DNA from: an uncultured bacterium
GTDB taxonomy: Bacteria > Bacillota > Clostridia > Lachnospirales > Lachnospiraceae
Direction: 5' to 3'
Assembly: GCA_948467735.1 (NCBI GenBank)
Contig: CAOKFN010000002.1
Span: 1-64,000, forward strand
Length of the DNA: 64,000 bases
In this document: positions 46,047 through 54,543 of the stretch, in pieces
How the letters are laid out: each line of letters begins with the position of its first letter
Numbering within the stretch: the first letter of the stretch is position 1
Translations under genes and position numbers: made by a program
Notes under the pieces: generated by a model
What the model was told of the DNA's origin: nothing
What the model saw: the letters and a program-made list of their open reading frames with translations, nothing else
The model's database searches: none

Positions 46047-46067
46047 TTTATTCCCATGAGCAATGAG
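46047..46067. repeat. Dispersed inverted-repeat element, shortened copy 3
   Basis: TTTATTCCC is followed directly by ATGAGCAATGAG: the ends of the element at 11575 without the central hairpin. This probably represents a copy with an internal deletion. Confidence 0.45.
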
Positions 46068-46097
46068 TCATAGAAATTCTTCGTGCCGGAATTGGGA

Positions 46098-46161
46098 ATA
46101 AAAAACGCTTGTTAGAGATTATTTTCCCTAACAAGCGTGGATCAGACTTACGTCTCCTATC
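46098..46161 (-). ncRNA. Possible small RNA or terminated leader
   Basis: A promoter on the minus strand (TTGACT at 46191-46196, 17 bases, TACACT at 46168-46173) predicts a start near 46161. A perfect 11-bp terminator stem (ACGCTTGTTAG / CTAACAAGCGT, 46105-46138) followed by T6 ends about 60 bases later. No open frame with a ribosome site fits. The RNA could be a free small RNA, or an attenuator leader of the Nudix gene downstream. Confidence 0.55.
46105..46138 (-). terminator. Intrinsic terminator upstream of the Nudix gene
   Basis: Perfect 11-bp stem with 12-nt loop and six T on the minus strand, 95 bases upstream of the Nudix start codon. Confidence 0.85.
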
Positions 46162-46167
46162 GAAAAT

Positions 46168-46196
46168 AGTGTATCATCTTTTATTGAAAAAGTCAA
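46168..46196 (-). promoter_or_regulatory. Promoter of the small RNA/Nudix leader
   Basis: TTGACT-N17-TACACT on the minus strand, a good sigma-A match with correct spacing. Confidence 0.75.
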
Positions 46197-46371
46197 TTTA
46201 TTCCATATTAGAAAGATTAAGACGAAAGATTCGGGAAGAAACCGGGCGGAGATTCTACGGGGCATAGCGCGTTTTGTGCCGTAAAAACTACAAATTGTAC
46301 CCAGACATTGAAATTTTTGCAATTATATATTATTTTATATTAATTATGGGCTGGCAAGAGTATACAGTTGT

Positions 46372-46564
46372 GATTCATGTGAATTCATGTTAGAATATAT
46401 ACCCATGGCTGCTATGGTCTGCAGGCGCTGTCAACCGGCGGCAGATGTTATGGTCTGTGAGTATAACGGCATATTAGTCTGTATCTGTAACGGAAGCGTG
46501 GACGGGAAACTCACGCAATGGACAAAAAACCATGCAATAAACGAAAGAGAACAGGAGAAAGATT
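46372..46564 (+). promoter_or_regulatory. Promoter and leader of the histidine kinase operon
   Basis: TTGTGA and TAGAAT are 17 bases apart just left of 46400 (about 46368-46396). ACAGTTGTG at 46364 resembles a LytTR half-site overlapping the -35 region, and the direct repeat ATTCATG occurs twice in the spacer. The 165-base leader to the kinase start has no gene that I can support. Autoregulation by the LytTR regulator is an inference. Confidence 0.45.
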
Positions 46565-48709
46565 ATGAATGTGTTATCAGAAGGAATTATATTTGCTTCT
46601 TATGCGGTCATATGCGGCGGTCTGGCAGTAAACCGCCCAAAGAAGCGTACAATATTGTGGGCTGCCGTTATTGTCGGGCTGATTTTTCTTCTGCAGGTGA
46701 TATTGTGGCGGCTCGGTTTGGATATGCTGTTGATATTTGCCCTGCTGCCCGTCACTGCGTATCTGCCTTTTTCCATAGGAATATACATATTATCTCATTA
46801 TGGATTATTTCAGACGGCGGTGGTGTGGAGCGTGGGTGTTCTTTCTGTATTTATACTCAAAATTCTGAAAAAAATAGGGGTCAACTTTTACATATTTACC
46901 AAAAGCAATTACCTGACCATATTTATTCTGTCGATAGCGGCGGGGACGATAGTATTTTTGGCTTTACGATATCTGCGCAGTCCGTTTCAAAATTATATGG
47001 ATAACGTGAGAAAAGAGAGACTTACCTTGGGCTTCTCCATATTGGCAAGTCTCGTTCTTCTCTCCTATTATGTCCACAGTAATATGAGGCAGAACACCAT
47101 GGGATTGATAATCGTTCTTGTTGCGGTGTTTTTGATGTTTTTTCTGGTGGTTAAAGTATTATATTCTCAGGTGGCTGTTTCACGTGCGGAGCAGTCGAGG
47201 CAGGAGATGCAGTACCGGATGCGGGTTCAGTATCAAGAGTATGAGAATGTCTGCCGCAAGATGGAAGGGGGAAGGGTGTATCGTCATGATATGCGTCATC
47301 ATCTGCTGGTATTGAAGGGGCTGGCGCAGCAGGACGATATGGGCGGGATTCTAAAATATATTGAAGATATGACGGATAATCTTGCCGAGACAGAGCATGA
47401 GATCTATTGTGAAAATACCACGGTGAACGCGGTCCTTTCCGATTACATAGGGAGGGCAAAGAAAGCTCGCTGTAAAATTACGACAAGGCTGCATCTGCCC
47501 AAGGAGCTGCCGTTTCAGGAAATGGATGTATGCATGGTGCTTGCGAACGCCTTGGAAAACGCCATCAATGCCTGCGGAAGAATTGCGGAGGAAAAAGACC
47601 GTTATATTCATATCGCGGCGGAACTGGCGGATCATAAAAAGCTGATTATTTTAATGAAGAATCCATGCAGATGGTCCGTAAATTTTGATAACGATCAAAT
47701 TCCGGTCAGCTCCGGGGCGGAAGGACATGGAATCGGCATGAAAAGCATTTGTGCCATTGCGGAAAAATATCATGGCTTTTTTCAATGTAAATGCGAGGGT
47801 GGGGAATTTATTTTTGATGCGGCATTGTTCGGCACACCACCAATAAATGCTCCCGCCGTCGGGGAAGAGAAAAAGGTACGAAGTGGACTGGGGAAGAAGC
47901 TTGTCTCCGCAGCCGTTGTTTTTTGCTCCTTCCTCTTTATTTTTATGGTCGATGCATATGAAAGGATACCTGCGTGGGCAGAGGAATTGGGAGAGAACGA
48001 ATTCAGCCGGATGTTTATGGAGCGTTCATGGAAGGCAGGATGGGGCGATACATGGATCCATGTAGAATATCCTCTGATAAAAGACCAGCTGATTTCTATC
48101 AAAGAGGGTCTGGCTTCCATAGCGGGGGAACAGAATGCGCCGTCAGAATCCGGAGACGGAGCGGAACTAATGAGTCAGGAGATCAATGCTTTTGTTGAAG
48201 AGATGAAAGAAAAGTTTCTTTGGTATGTGATGCGTAAGTATGAAGGATATGTGGGATGCGACGTCACATGGAGAATGGTGCGGGATGACGAACAGATTTT
48301 GTCCGTGTGCATTGACGGCGTGATCAATGTGGGCGGTTCCGTTCAGTACAGCCGTTATTTTACATGGGATAAGGCAGGCGGAAAACTGTTGGAGCTTACG
48401 GATTTGTTTTTGGAAGAGAGCGATTATGTAAGCGTTATCAGTTCGGAGATTCTCAGACAGATGCAGGAACGGGTACAGAATAATGAAGGCAGGTATTATC
48501 TATCGGGCGCCGGCTGGCTGGAGGAGGATTGTTTTCATGAGATTGCGCCGGATCAGAATTTTTATATCAATGAGGAAAAACAGCTGGTAATTGTATTTGA
48601 GAAATATGAGGTGGCTCCCGGAAGCATGGGAGTGCCGGAATTCGTGCTGGATACGGAGGTTTTAAGGGAAATTCTGAGACAGCCGTCGGTGCTTTCGGAA
48701 ATGGATTGA
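46565..48709 (+). CDS. AgrC-like histidine kinase fused to an extracytoplasmic RsiV-type (DUF4163/DUF3298) domain
   Basis: This 714-residue protein has about seven N-terminal membrane segments (residues 1-205), then a cytoplasmic HPK10-type kinase: H-box YRHDMRHHLLVL (about residue 240), N-box LANALENAINAC and G-box GHGIGMKSICAIAEKYHG. Unusually it continues. A further membrane segment (LVSAAVVFCSFLFIFMVDAY, about 445-465) leads to a C-terminal domain with the PdaC/DUF3298 pattern seen in the lysozyme-binding anti-sigma factor RsiV: VEYPLI, INAFVEEMKEKF, SVQYSRYFTWDKAGGKLLELTDLF, and LVIVFEKYEVAPGSMGVPEFVLD. The topology places this domain outside the cell. The start follows AGGAGAAAG; the partner LytTR regulator follows by 22 bp. 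Confidence 0.88.
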   Translation: MNVLSEGIIFASYAVICGGLAVNRPKKRTILWAAVIVGLIFLLQVILWRLGLDMLLIFALLPVTAYLPFSIGIYILSHYGLFQTAVVWSVGVLSVFILKILKKIGVNFYIFTKSNYLTIFILSIAAGTIVFLALRYLRSPFQNYMDNVRKERLTLGFSILASLVLLSYYVHSNMRQNTMGLIIVLVAVFLMFFLVVKVLYSQVAVSRAEQSRQEMQYRMRVQYQEYENVCRKMEGGRVYRHDMRHHLLVLKGLAQQDDMGGILKYIEDMTDNLAETEHEIYCENTTVNAVLSDYIGRAKKARCKITTRLHLPKELPFQEMDVCMVLANALENAINACGRIAEEKDRYIHIAAELADHKKLIILMKNPCRWSVNFDNDQIPVSSGAEGHGIGMKSICAIAEKYHGFFQCKCEGGEFIFDAALFGTPPINAPAVGEEKKVRSGLGKKLVSAAVVFCSFLFIFMVDAYERIPAWAEELGENEFSRMFMERSWKAGWGDTWIHVEYPLIKDQLISIKEGLASIAGEQNAPSESGDGAELMSQEINAFVEEMKEKFLWYVMRKYEGYVGCDVTWRMVRDDEQILSVCIDGVINVGGSVQYSRYFTWDKAGGKLLELTDLFLEESDYVSVISSEILRQMQERVQNNEGRYYLSGAGWLEEDCFHEIAPDQNFYINEEKQLVIVFEKYEVAPGSMGVPEFVLDTEVLREILRQPSVLSEMD

Positions 48710-48731
48710 CAATAGAAATGAGAGGTTGGAT

Positions 48732-49463
48732 ATGTTTCGGATTGCAATATGTGATGATGAAGCAGCAGAGTATGAGAAATTAAAGAAGATGCTTGAAGCA
48801 TACTGTAAAAAATACAATGAGCCTGATTTTGCAATAGATTGGTTTGAGAATGCGGAAATTTTACTCACATCCGTGAAGGAAGAGAAGTATGAACCGGATT
48901 TGGTTCTGATGGATATTTATATGCCGGGAAAATTGGGAATTGAAGCGGCCGTGGAGCTTAGAAAAATGGGAAATGAATGCGGAATTATATTTCTCACCGT
49001 ATCCAGAGAATACGCATTGGAGGCATTTGGGGTGGATGCGGCCCAATATCTGTTGAAGCCTGTTAAGGAAGAGAATTTGTTTCCCGTATTGAAGAGGCTG
49101 TTGGACAGTCTGGGGGAGCGGCAGAAAAAATACCTGCTGCTGGAGGGAAGCGGAAGAGTTCATCGAGTCGCTCTGCGCGACATAATATATTGCGAAGCCC
49201 AGAGGAAAAGTCAGTGTATTTATGTGGAGAATAGCCCCAGCCTTACCCTGTGGATGACCATGGCAAAGATATTCGGCCTGCTGTCCGAATATCATGAGTT
49301 CGCTAGGGTGGGGGCGGCATACATTGTAAATATGGAACATATTGAAAGTATGAATGGGCAGGAGCTAATGATGGACAACGGGAAGAGGATTTTTCTGCCG
49401 CGGGGATCGTACAGGACGCTGCGGGAGAGGTATTTTGATTATTATTGTCGTGATATGGGATAA
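48732..49463 (+). CDS. LytTR-family response regulator
   Basis: This 243-residue protein is the expected partner of the upstream kinase. The receiver domain has the acidic pair CDDE, the phospho-acceptor in LVLMDIYMPGKLGIEA, and the Thr and Lys positions FLTVSREYALEAFGVDAAQYLLKPV. The C-terminal LytTR DNA-binding domain begins near residue 135 (VHRVALRDIIYCEAQRKSQCIYVEN..., VGAAYIVNMEHIESMNGQELMMDNGKRIFLPRGSYRTLRERYFDY). LytTR proteins bind pairs of short direct repeats. The ATG at 48732 follows GAGAGG; the frame begins six bases earlier at a TTG. Confidence 0.93.
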   Translation: MFRIAICDDEAAEYEKLKKMLEAYCKKYNEPDFAIDWFENAEILLTSVKEEKYEPDLVLMDIYMPGKLGIEAAVELRKMGNECGIIFLTVSREYALEAFGVDAAQYLLKPVKEENLFPVLKRLLDSLGERQKKYLLLEGSGRVHRVALRDIIYCEAQRKSQCIYVENSPSLTLWMTMAKIFGLLSEYHEFARVGAAYIVNMEHIESMNGQELMMDNGKRIFLPRGSYRTLRERYFDYYCRDMG

Positions 49464-49714
49464 TTGGGAAACGATGTTTTTCGGCTGCAAAATGTACCGA
49501 AAAAAATGCAAACCATGCTGTATCGCTTCTTTTCATTTCTTTTTGCTGATATAATGTTGAAACAGAAGTTTACGGAATCTCTAGCGGGTTGAAGTAATAT
49601 TTCATGGGGTTAAAAATTCCGAGCTGTGGGATTGATTGAGGAAAGGATTGAGGGTGTTCTGGGCGTGACGGGGGCTGGATGAATTACGAAAGCAGGCAGG
49701 ATGGAGTTTTGGTG
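49464..49714. other. Intergenic region between the two LytTR regulator genes
   Basis: About 250 bases with no gene. A TATAAT at 49550-49555 could be a -10 element, but its -35 is poor. No convincing LytTR site pair was found. Confidence 0.4.
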
Positions 49715-50447
49715 ATGAAGATAGCTGTTTATACAGATGACGGAGATTTCTATGAAAGCTTGGAAATGACGCTGTGCCAAATGGGGAATATGTCCGAAGG
49801 TAATTGCGATGATTCTTTTCAGCTAGTGAGGCTGCTTAATTTGAAGCAGATGACGGAGGCTTTGTCCGTATCGAGTCTTAATATGGCGTTGATTGACTTG
49901 GAGACGCCCAAGGGGAAGGAGGCGGCGGAGTTTCTGTATTTGAATGATTCGGGCTGTGCATGTTATCTTATGGATAAGGACGGAAAATGGATTGTTTGGT
50001 TATCAGGTAAGAGCCAAAGATTTTCTTCTGAAGCCTGTGGAAAGAGGCAGGCTTCAGAAAATTGTCTGCGAGGAAGCAAAACGGCAGCAGGCGGTCGTAT
50101 TTCAAGAAATTAAGATAAAAATAGACGGGCTTTGGAAGGCAGTTTCTCCCGGAGGTATTTTATATGTGGAAAGCATGGGACATAATCTGGTTTTTCATAT
50201 GGTCAGCGGGAAGGAAGTCCGGTTTGTGGCTACTTTTAAGGAATATTATCCAATCCTCAATATGTTTCCCTGCTTTTTGAGATGTCATCAGAGTTATATT
50301 CTCAATCTGGATTATGTGACGGATATGAAAAGCGATGTGTTTTTTCTGGGAAGCGGGGATGAAATTAATATATCCAGACAGTACCGCAGGGATTGTAAGC
50401 AGTATTATGTGGAATACATGATGAAAAAGTACTATGACGGAATTTAA
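49715..50447 (+). pseudogene. Second LytTR-family response regulator, interrupted by a frameshift
   Basis: From 49715 a receiver-like domain is read (MKIAVYTDDGDFYESLEM..., phospho-site ALIDLETPKGKEAAEFL) up to about 49987. The matching remainder of the receiver (LFGYQVRAKDFLLKPVERGRLQKIV) and a complete LytTR domain (ILYVESMGHNLVFHMVSGKEVRFVATFKEYY..., FLRCHQSYILNLDYV) follow in the +1 frame to 50447. Removing one A from the AAAA run at 49984-49987 restores one continuous regulator of normal length (about 243 residues) reading KDGNGLFGYQVR across the junction. It is therefore a recent single-base insertion, slippage, or a sequence error. The frame also starts earlier at an ATG at 49679. Confidence 0.8.
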
Positions 50448-50486
50448 GAGATGCATTGCGGAAATCATCGGCCCAAAATAGTCTGC

Positions 50487-50522
50487 AAAAAAGCGAACCT
50501 AGAGTGTAGGTCCGCTTTTTTC
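50487..50522. terminator. Bidirectional terminator
   Basis: The stem AAAAAAGCG-A-ACCTA / TAGGT-C-CGCTTTTTT with a 5-nt loop has an A-run on one side and a T-run on the other. It serves both the broken regulator (plus strand) and the following minus-strand gene. Confidence 0.92.
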
Positions 50523-51134
50523 TTTGTGTAAAGCTGTTTTTAGCGTGGATGGCTCGGAGTAGTGAGCGCATGTCTGTAAGTGTTTTTTGTCAGGCAAAGG
50601 CAGCAGTGTCTCGGCTTCTTTTGGCGAGATAATATTTCTCTCCCGGTAAATCTCCATGGAGAAGGGATGGTTTAGGGTTTCCGCACAGTAGGCTTGAAGG
50701 TGTCCGGAAATCTTCGTATCTTTAAGGCCGGACATGTGTTCTGCGGCGGATAGGGATTTGTGATATTCTTTTAATACGGGTGTTTCCATAAGCCGTTTTT
50801 TCATATCTTCATATTCTCTGGTATGATTGAGGTCGTGCAGTATTCCCGCCAATTCCAGAATATGGAGCATTGAGGATACCTGCTGCATTTCATATCGCTG
50901 CATTTTCGCAGCATCCAGAAGGCAGTGTGTTTCGAGGTTTACCTTTTCCGGCTGCTTTGAGCAGGCTGCTTCTATGAGCATGGTGCGATATGTGAAGGCC
51001 GTATCTATGATACTGTGTTTCCCCAAAAGATCTATTTGAGGATATTTTTGGGAACATTCTTTTGTGGCGGGGCAGGGAGGAAGTGCTGCATTTATGCGGA
51101 ATGCTTCTTCCAATGCTTCTTTTAATTGTTTCAT
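50499..51134 (-). CDS. Unrecognised protein with an HD-like motif
   Basis: I do not recognise this 211-residue protein. It is helical and soluble, with an N-terminal MKQLKEALEEAF and several Cys. Between residues 95 and 125 it reads LELAGILHDLNHTREYEDMKKRL, where the His-Asp and a further His are reminiscent of an HD-type metal site, but the usual context is missing. The start at 51134 has AAGGAGGAA about six bases upstream; a GTG at 51140 also exists in frame. Its end overlaps the terminator stem at 50487-50522. Confidence 0.6.
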   Translation of the reverse strand: MKQLKEALEEAFRINAALPPCPATKECSQKYPQIDLLGKHSIIDTAFTYRTMLIEAACSKQPEKVNLETHCLLDAAKMQRYEMQQVSSMLHILELAGILHDLNHTREYEDMKKRLMETPVLKEYHKSLSAAEHMSGLKDTKISGHLQAYCAETLNHPFSMEIYRERNIISPKEAETLLPLPDKKHLQTCAHYSEPSTLKTALHKEKSGPTL

Positions 51135-51195
51135 CTGCACTTCCTCCTTTTTTAGATGAGTTTTCCGGCACCTTCCTGCCTTGAAAGTAATTTAC

Positions 51196-51330
51196 GATTA
51201 CAGGATTAGCGAAGCGGTTCCTGTAATAAGGTTTTGATATAGTTGATTACAGGGTTCGCGAAGCGGTTCCTGTAATAAGGTCTTGATATAGTTGATTACA
51301 GGGTTCGCGAAGCGGTTCCTGTAATATGGA
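51196..51330. repeat. Three tandem 49-bp repeats with internal dyads
   Basis: Units start at 51196, 51245 and 51294 (third partial), 49 bases apart, with few differences. Each contains ATTACAGG, a conserved GCGAAGCGG core, and CCTGTAAT, so each unit can form a hairpin or bind a dimeric protein. No gene lies in 51135-51453, between the start of the HD-like gene and the end of the giant surface-protein gene. It is not a CRISPR array, since the intervening parts are also repeated. Confidence 0.85.
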
Positions 51331-51453
51331 CTTATTATATCATGATTGTGTGCTTTTTGGCAGTCTTTTATTTTATAATGATTAAATTGTCAGCTCTCCG
51401 TTTGGGTTCCTATTTTGCTTTTGGGCCCGGTATCTATAGCGCCAAGCTGATAG

Positions 51454-54400
51454 TCAGCCCCGGGCCAGCAGGATGCTCCGCTTTTGTATTTTATCATGGA
51501 GCGGGAGCTTGGAACTTTGCGTGGCTGCAGGTACTTCCTTCGCAGTCGTCTGTCCTGTTCGTGAAGCAAAGCTGCGTTCGGAGTCCGTCAAGTCCGTGGA
51601 ATCCGCGTCAAGTCCGGAAGTCCGGTCTGCTCCCGAAGAGGAAGCAGAATCGGAATCCGGCGGATTCGCTGGCTCCGTGTCGGGCTCGGGCGTTTGGCCC
51701 GCTTCCGAAGAGGAAGCGGGATCGGAATCCGGCGGATTCGCTGGATTCGTGTCGGGCTCGGGCGTTTGGCCCGCTTCCGGAGCAGGAGTGTGTTCCGGCT
51801 CCGTCGTTGGCTCTGCGTCCGGCTCGTCTGTGGGATCGGCAGCAGGTGCAGAAGACGGCTCCGGTGTAGGCACAGAAGAGGGTTCCGGCGTAGGCACAGA
51901 AGAGGGCTCCTGTGTAGGCACAGAAGAGGGCTCCGGCGTAGGCACAGAGGAGGGTTCCGGCGTAGGCACAGAAGAGGGTTCCGGCGTAGGCACAGAAGAG
52001 GGTTCCGGCGTAGGCACAGAAGAGGGCTCCGGCGTAGGCGCCAAAGTTGGCTCCGGCGTGGGGATGGGAGTCGGTTCCGGCGTGGGGATGGGCGTGGGCG
52101 ACGGCGTCGGCTGCTGTATCATGATCTGTTCCTCCGCGCTGATGGTGCGAAGGTCTATGAAGGCTTCTTCCGTTGCGGATATAATGGTTCCGGTACCGCT
52201 TTTTGTTTCATAGGTTCCGTCAGGAAGCCCGCGCTTTACCGATACTTCCGTCAGCGTCCATGGGTCGTTGTCATTTTCGTTCATGGTCAGTTTTAGTTCC
52301 AAGGGCGTTCCGGTGTTATATAGGTAGGCGGTAAAGCTGTCCGTTCTGCCTGCTTGGAAAATTTCTCCGTAATCCGAACTGCTTTTGGAGAAGTAGTCCC
52401 TAATGTTTCCTAAGTAGATTTCCACGGTGCGGGAATCATTGTTGGGATCCTCGCATATCAGTGTCGCATAAATTTTTGAATATGTTCCTGCAACGGATTT
52501 CAGGGTGGTATCTTCCGCAGTTTTAAAGGTAAAGGTCACGGGCATGACAGTGGCCGCGTCTTGGCCGGTGGTGTCATAATAGACCGCCTGATTGATATTG
52601 CCGGATTCTGGTGTGATGCTTAAAGGTCTGGCAATACCCGTTGCGTAGAGCAGTTCATCGTATTGGTTATAATTGCAGGCATATACGGTATCGGTATTGA
52701 GATTGATGTTTCCTGTGGTAATGATGCTGATACCTAGGATTTCGCCTACGTTTGGCTCATACAGGGAGGCCGTGACAGGATCTCCTTTGGAGAGGCTGTT
52801 TTTGGCCTGTTCGGAGAGGTAGACATAATCCGAAATGTACTGTAAGGAGTCGTCGATATCGCTTCTGTATTTGATGGCCACGCCGATATCGTTATTTTTT
52901 GAAAGACGTATGGGGTCTATCTGTTTTGTGGTAATGGTCACGGTCTGTTTCATTTCCTGCGCGTTTTCATCGTTTCCTGCAAATGCCTGTACCGGAGAAA
53001 TCAGGTAGTAGGATTGGAAATCGATGTAATAGGTTTTGGTTTTGCGCCGGTTATTCACTCTCTCGATGATAACATGGCTTACGGACGGGTTGGAGCTGTC
53101 CTCGCAAGAGAGGGTGAGCGAGTATATGGAGCCTAAATTGTTAATGCTTAAGTTCCTCACCACCATAGCGCCGCTTGGCAGTTTGTCAGCAGGTTCAAAG
53201 GTTAGAGATTTCTGCATGTAGCCGCTTTGGTAGGTGCCAGTGTATTTGAGGGCGCCGTAAAGCCTGGAGCGGAAATTGGTGTTGGAGCCGGGAAATACAT
53301 ATAGGTTGAGCGTCTCGTTCACATTGGTCTGTATGGAAGCGCCGGTGGTAAAACTGGTGGTGCCGTCCTGGCCTGTCTGGAAGGTAACGTTCATGTTCTG
53401 GTTGGCGGCAAGGTTGACAACGATGGCTTTCCCGACAGTTCCGGCCAAGGGTGTGTCCAGCGCGCCGTAGGTGATGGGCGTAAGCTCTCCTTCTCGGTTA
53501 TAACGTCCGGTGGAGTCCAGATAGACGTCTCCTTTTTCGGATACACGGTAAATGCGGAGGTTCTGCATGATAAACTCCTCGTTTTTATCGCTTTCAAACC
53601 GAATTTGGCTGATGGATTCCACATCGTTCAGGCTTAGATAGAATCTTGACATCTGGCCGGGCACAAAGGCGGCTCCGTCTACGCCGTTGAATTTGTTTAC
53701 TTCTTCGTTTACGTTTAGGTTGATGGAGGCAAGAGCGCCCGTGGTCTGACGATAGGATACCAGCGCCGTCAGGGCGGGATCCGTGACGGCGGTGCCGCGC
53801 GCCACTTCAAATTCCACCATAAAGTCCATGGCGGCGGTGTTTTTGGTCACATAATATTCTCTGCATATGCTGGTATTGTTTACGGTTTCATTGGAATTAT
53901 TGTTCATTTTGGTAGCCAAGCCGGAGACGTCTTCTTCTGTGTAATTAATGTCGATCCAGCCAACATTTTCTATGGTCCATGAGGTGGAGAGTCCCGTGCC
54001 GCTCTGACGTATGATTTCAATGCTGCTGATATTTAATTTGTCAAAGGTGTTGTTATCTTCGGTGTTGGAGCTGTGAGTGTAGATACGCATGCTCTTGGGC
54101 TGTCCGTAGTATTGGTTGGTCATAATGGTAAAGGCTGAGGTTTCCCCCTGACGGAAGGCGTCCCCCGCTATCTGTTCGTTGGCCAGTACCACGCCGCTGG
54201 TTCCGTTTTCAAACACAAGCTGGAAAAAGAAGTAATTACTGCTCCCGGCGTCCGCAATGGAAGCGACCTTTACATGAATCTCATAGGTGCTTCTAACGGA
54301 AGACAATTTGAGATCCTGATTAATTTCATTGTAGGACATCTGGGGCTTAATGGCGGTGAGGCCATGGTTTGTGGAGGGACGCTGGTCTACGGCTTCCCCC

Positions 54401-54543
54401 GTGCTATAGTCGATAAGGTCCAAGGTCTTGCTGGTGGAGGCGTTTGCAAGGTAAGTCGTTCTGCTTACTTTGGACATAAGGTCTCCCGTGTCTACCCTTC
54501 GGTCTTTTGTGACCACGGTAAAGGTATCTCCCCCGATGTATTG
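51454..54543 (-). CDS. C-terminal half of a giant surface protein, after an in-frame amber codon
   Basis: This part continues in the same frame directly after the TAG at 54544-54546. No signal peptide is present and the sequence begins inside a repeated module, so it is not an independent exported protein. A GTG at 54516 with GGGGGAG about eleven bases upstream could restart translation (1020 residues). About 830 residues are beta-rich modules resembling PLAT-like sandwiches (for example LKLTMNENDNDPWTLTEVSVKRG and DIGVAIKYRSDIDDSLQYISDYVYL), followed by a Pro/Thr/Glu/Ser-rich stalk with eight PEPSSVPT units and two longer EAGQTPEPD repeats. The end (LPLHDKIQKRSILLARG) has no sortase motif or membrane anchor. 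Confidence 0.75.
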   Translation of the reverse strand, partial: QYIGGDTFTVVTKDRRVDTGDLMSKVSRTTYLANASTSKTLDLIDYSTGEAVDQRPSTNHGLTAIKPQMSYNEINQDLKLSSVRSTYEIHVKVASIADAGSSNYFFFQLVFENGTSGVVLANEQIAGDAFRQGETSAFTIMTNQYYGQPKSMRIYTHSSNTEDNNTFDKLNISSIEIIRQSGTGLSTSWTIENVGWIDINYTEEDVSGLATKMNNNSNETVNNTSICREYYVTKNTAAMDFMVEFEVARGTAVTDPALTALVSYRQTTGALASINLNVNEEVNKFNGVDGAAFVPGQMSRFYLSLNDVESISQIRFESDKNEEFIMQNLRIYRVSEKGDVYLDSTGRYNREGELTPITYGALDTPLAGTVGKAIVVNLAANQNMNVTFQTGQDGTTSFTTGASIQTNVNETLNLYVFPGSNTNFRSRLYGALKYTGTYQSGYMQKSLTFEPADKLPSGAMVVRNLSINNLGSIYSLTLSCEDSSNPSVSHVIIERVNNRRKTKTYYIDFQSYYLISPVQAFAGNDENAQEMKQTVTITTKQIDPIRLSKNNDIGVAIKYRSDIDDSLQYISDYVYLSEQAKNSLSKGDPVTASLYEPNVGEILGISIITTGNINLNTDTVYACNYNQYDELLYATGIARPLSITPESGNINQAVYYDTTGQDAATVMPVTFTFKTAEDTTLKSVAGTYSKIYATLICEDPNNDSRTVEIYLGNIRDYFSKSSSDYGEIFQAGRTDSFTAYLYNTGTPLELKLTMNENDNDPWTLTEVSVKRGLPDGTYETKSGTGTIISATEEAFIDLRTISAEEQIMIQQPTPSPTPIPTPEPTPIPTPEPTLAPTPEPSSVPTPEPSSVPTPEPSSVPTPEPSSVPTPEPSSVPTQEPSSVPTPEPSSVPTPEPSSAPAADPTDEPDAEPTTEPEHTPAPEAGQTPEPDTNPANPPDSDPASSSEAGQTPEPDTEPANPPDSDSASSSGADRTSGLDADSTDLTDSERSFASRTGQTTAKEVPAATQSSKLPLHDKIQKRSILLARG
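51849..52040. repeat. 24-bp tandem repeat coding for PEPSSVPT
   Basis: Eight nearly identical 24-base units (one encodes QEPSSVPT, the last PEPSSAPA) lie in the surface-protein stalk region, typical of a repeat that changes copy number by slippage. Confidence 0.85.

Noticed and set aside
46387..47004. 205-codon plus-strand frame upstream of and overlapping the kinase
   Set aside because: It overlaps the kinase in another frame, is Cys/Arg-rich without recognisable pattern, and the kinase start has the better ribosome site.
51196..51330. CRISPR array
   Set aside because: Only three units, and the parts between the dyads are also repeated, so there are no unique spacers; no cas genes.
51473..52213. 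Plus-strand frame encoding Gly/Val/Glu-rich repeats opposite the surface-protein stalk
   Set aside because: It is the antisense of the 24-bp PEPSSVPT repeats; repeat composition keeps it open. No ribosome site.
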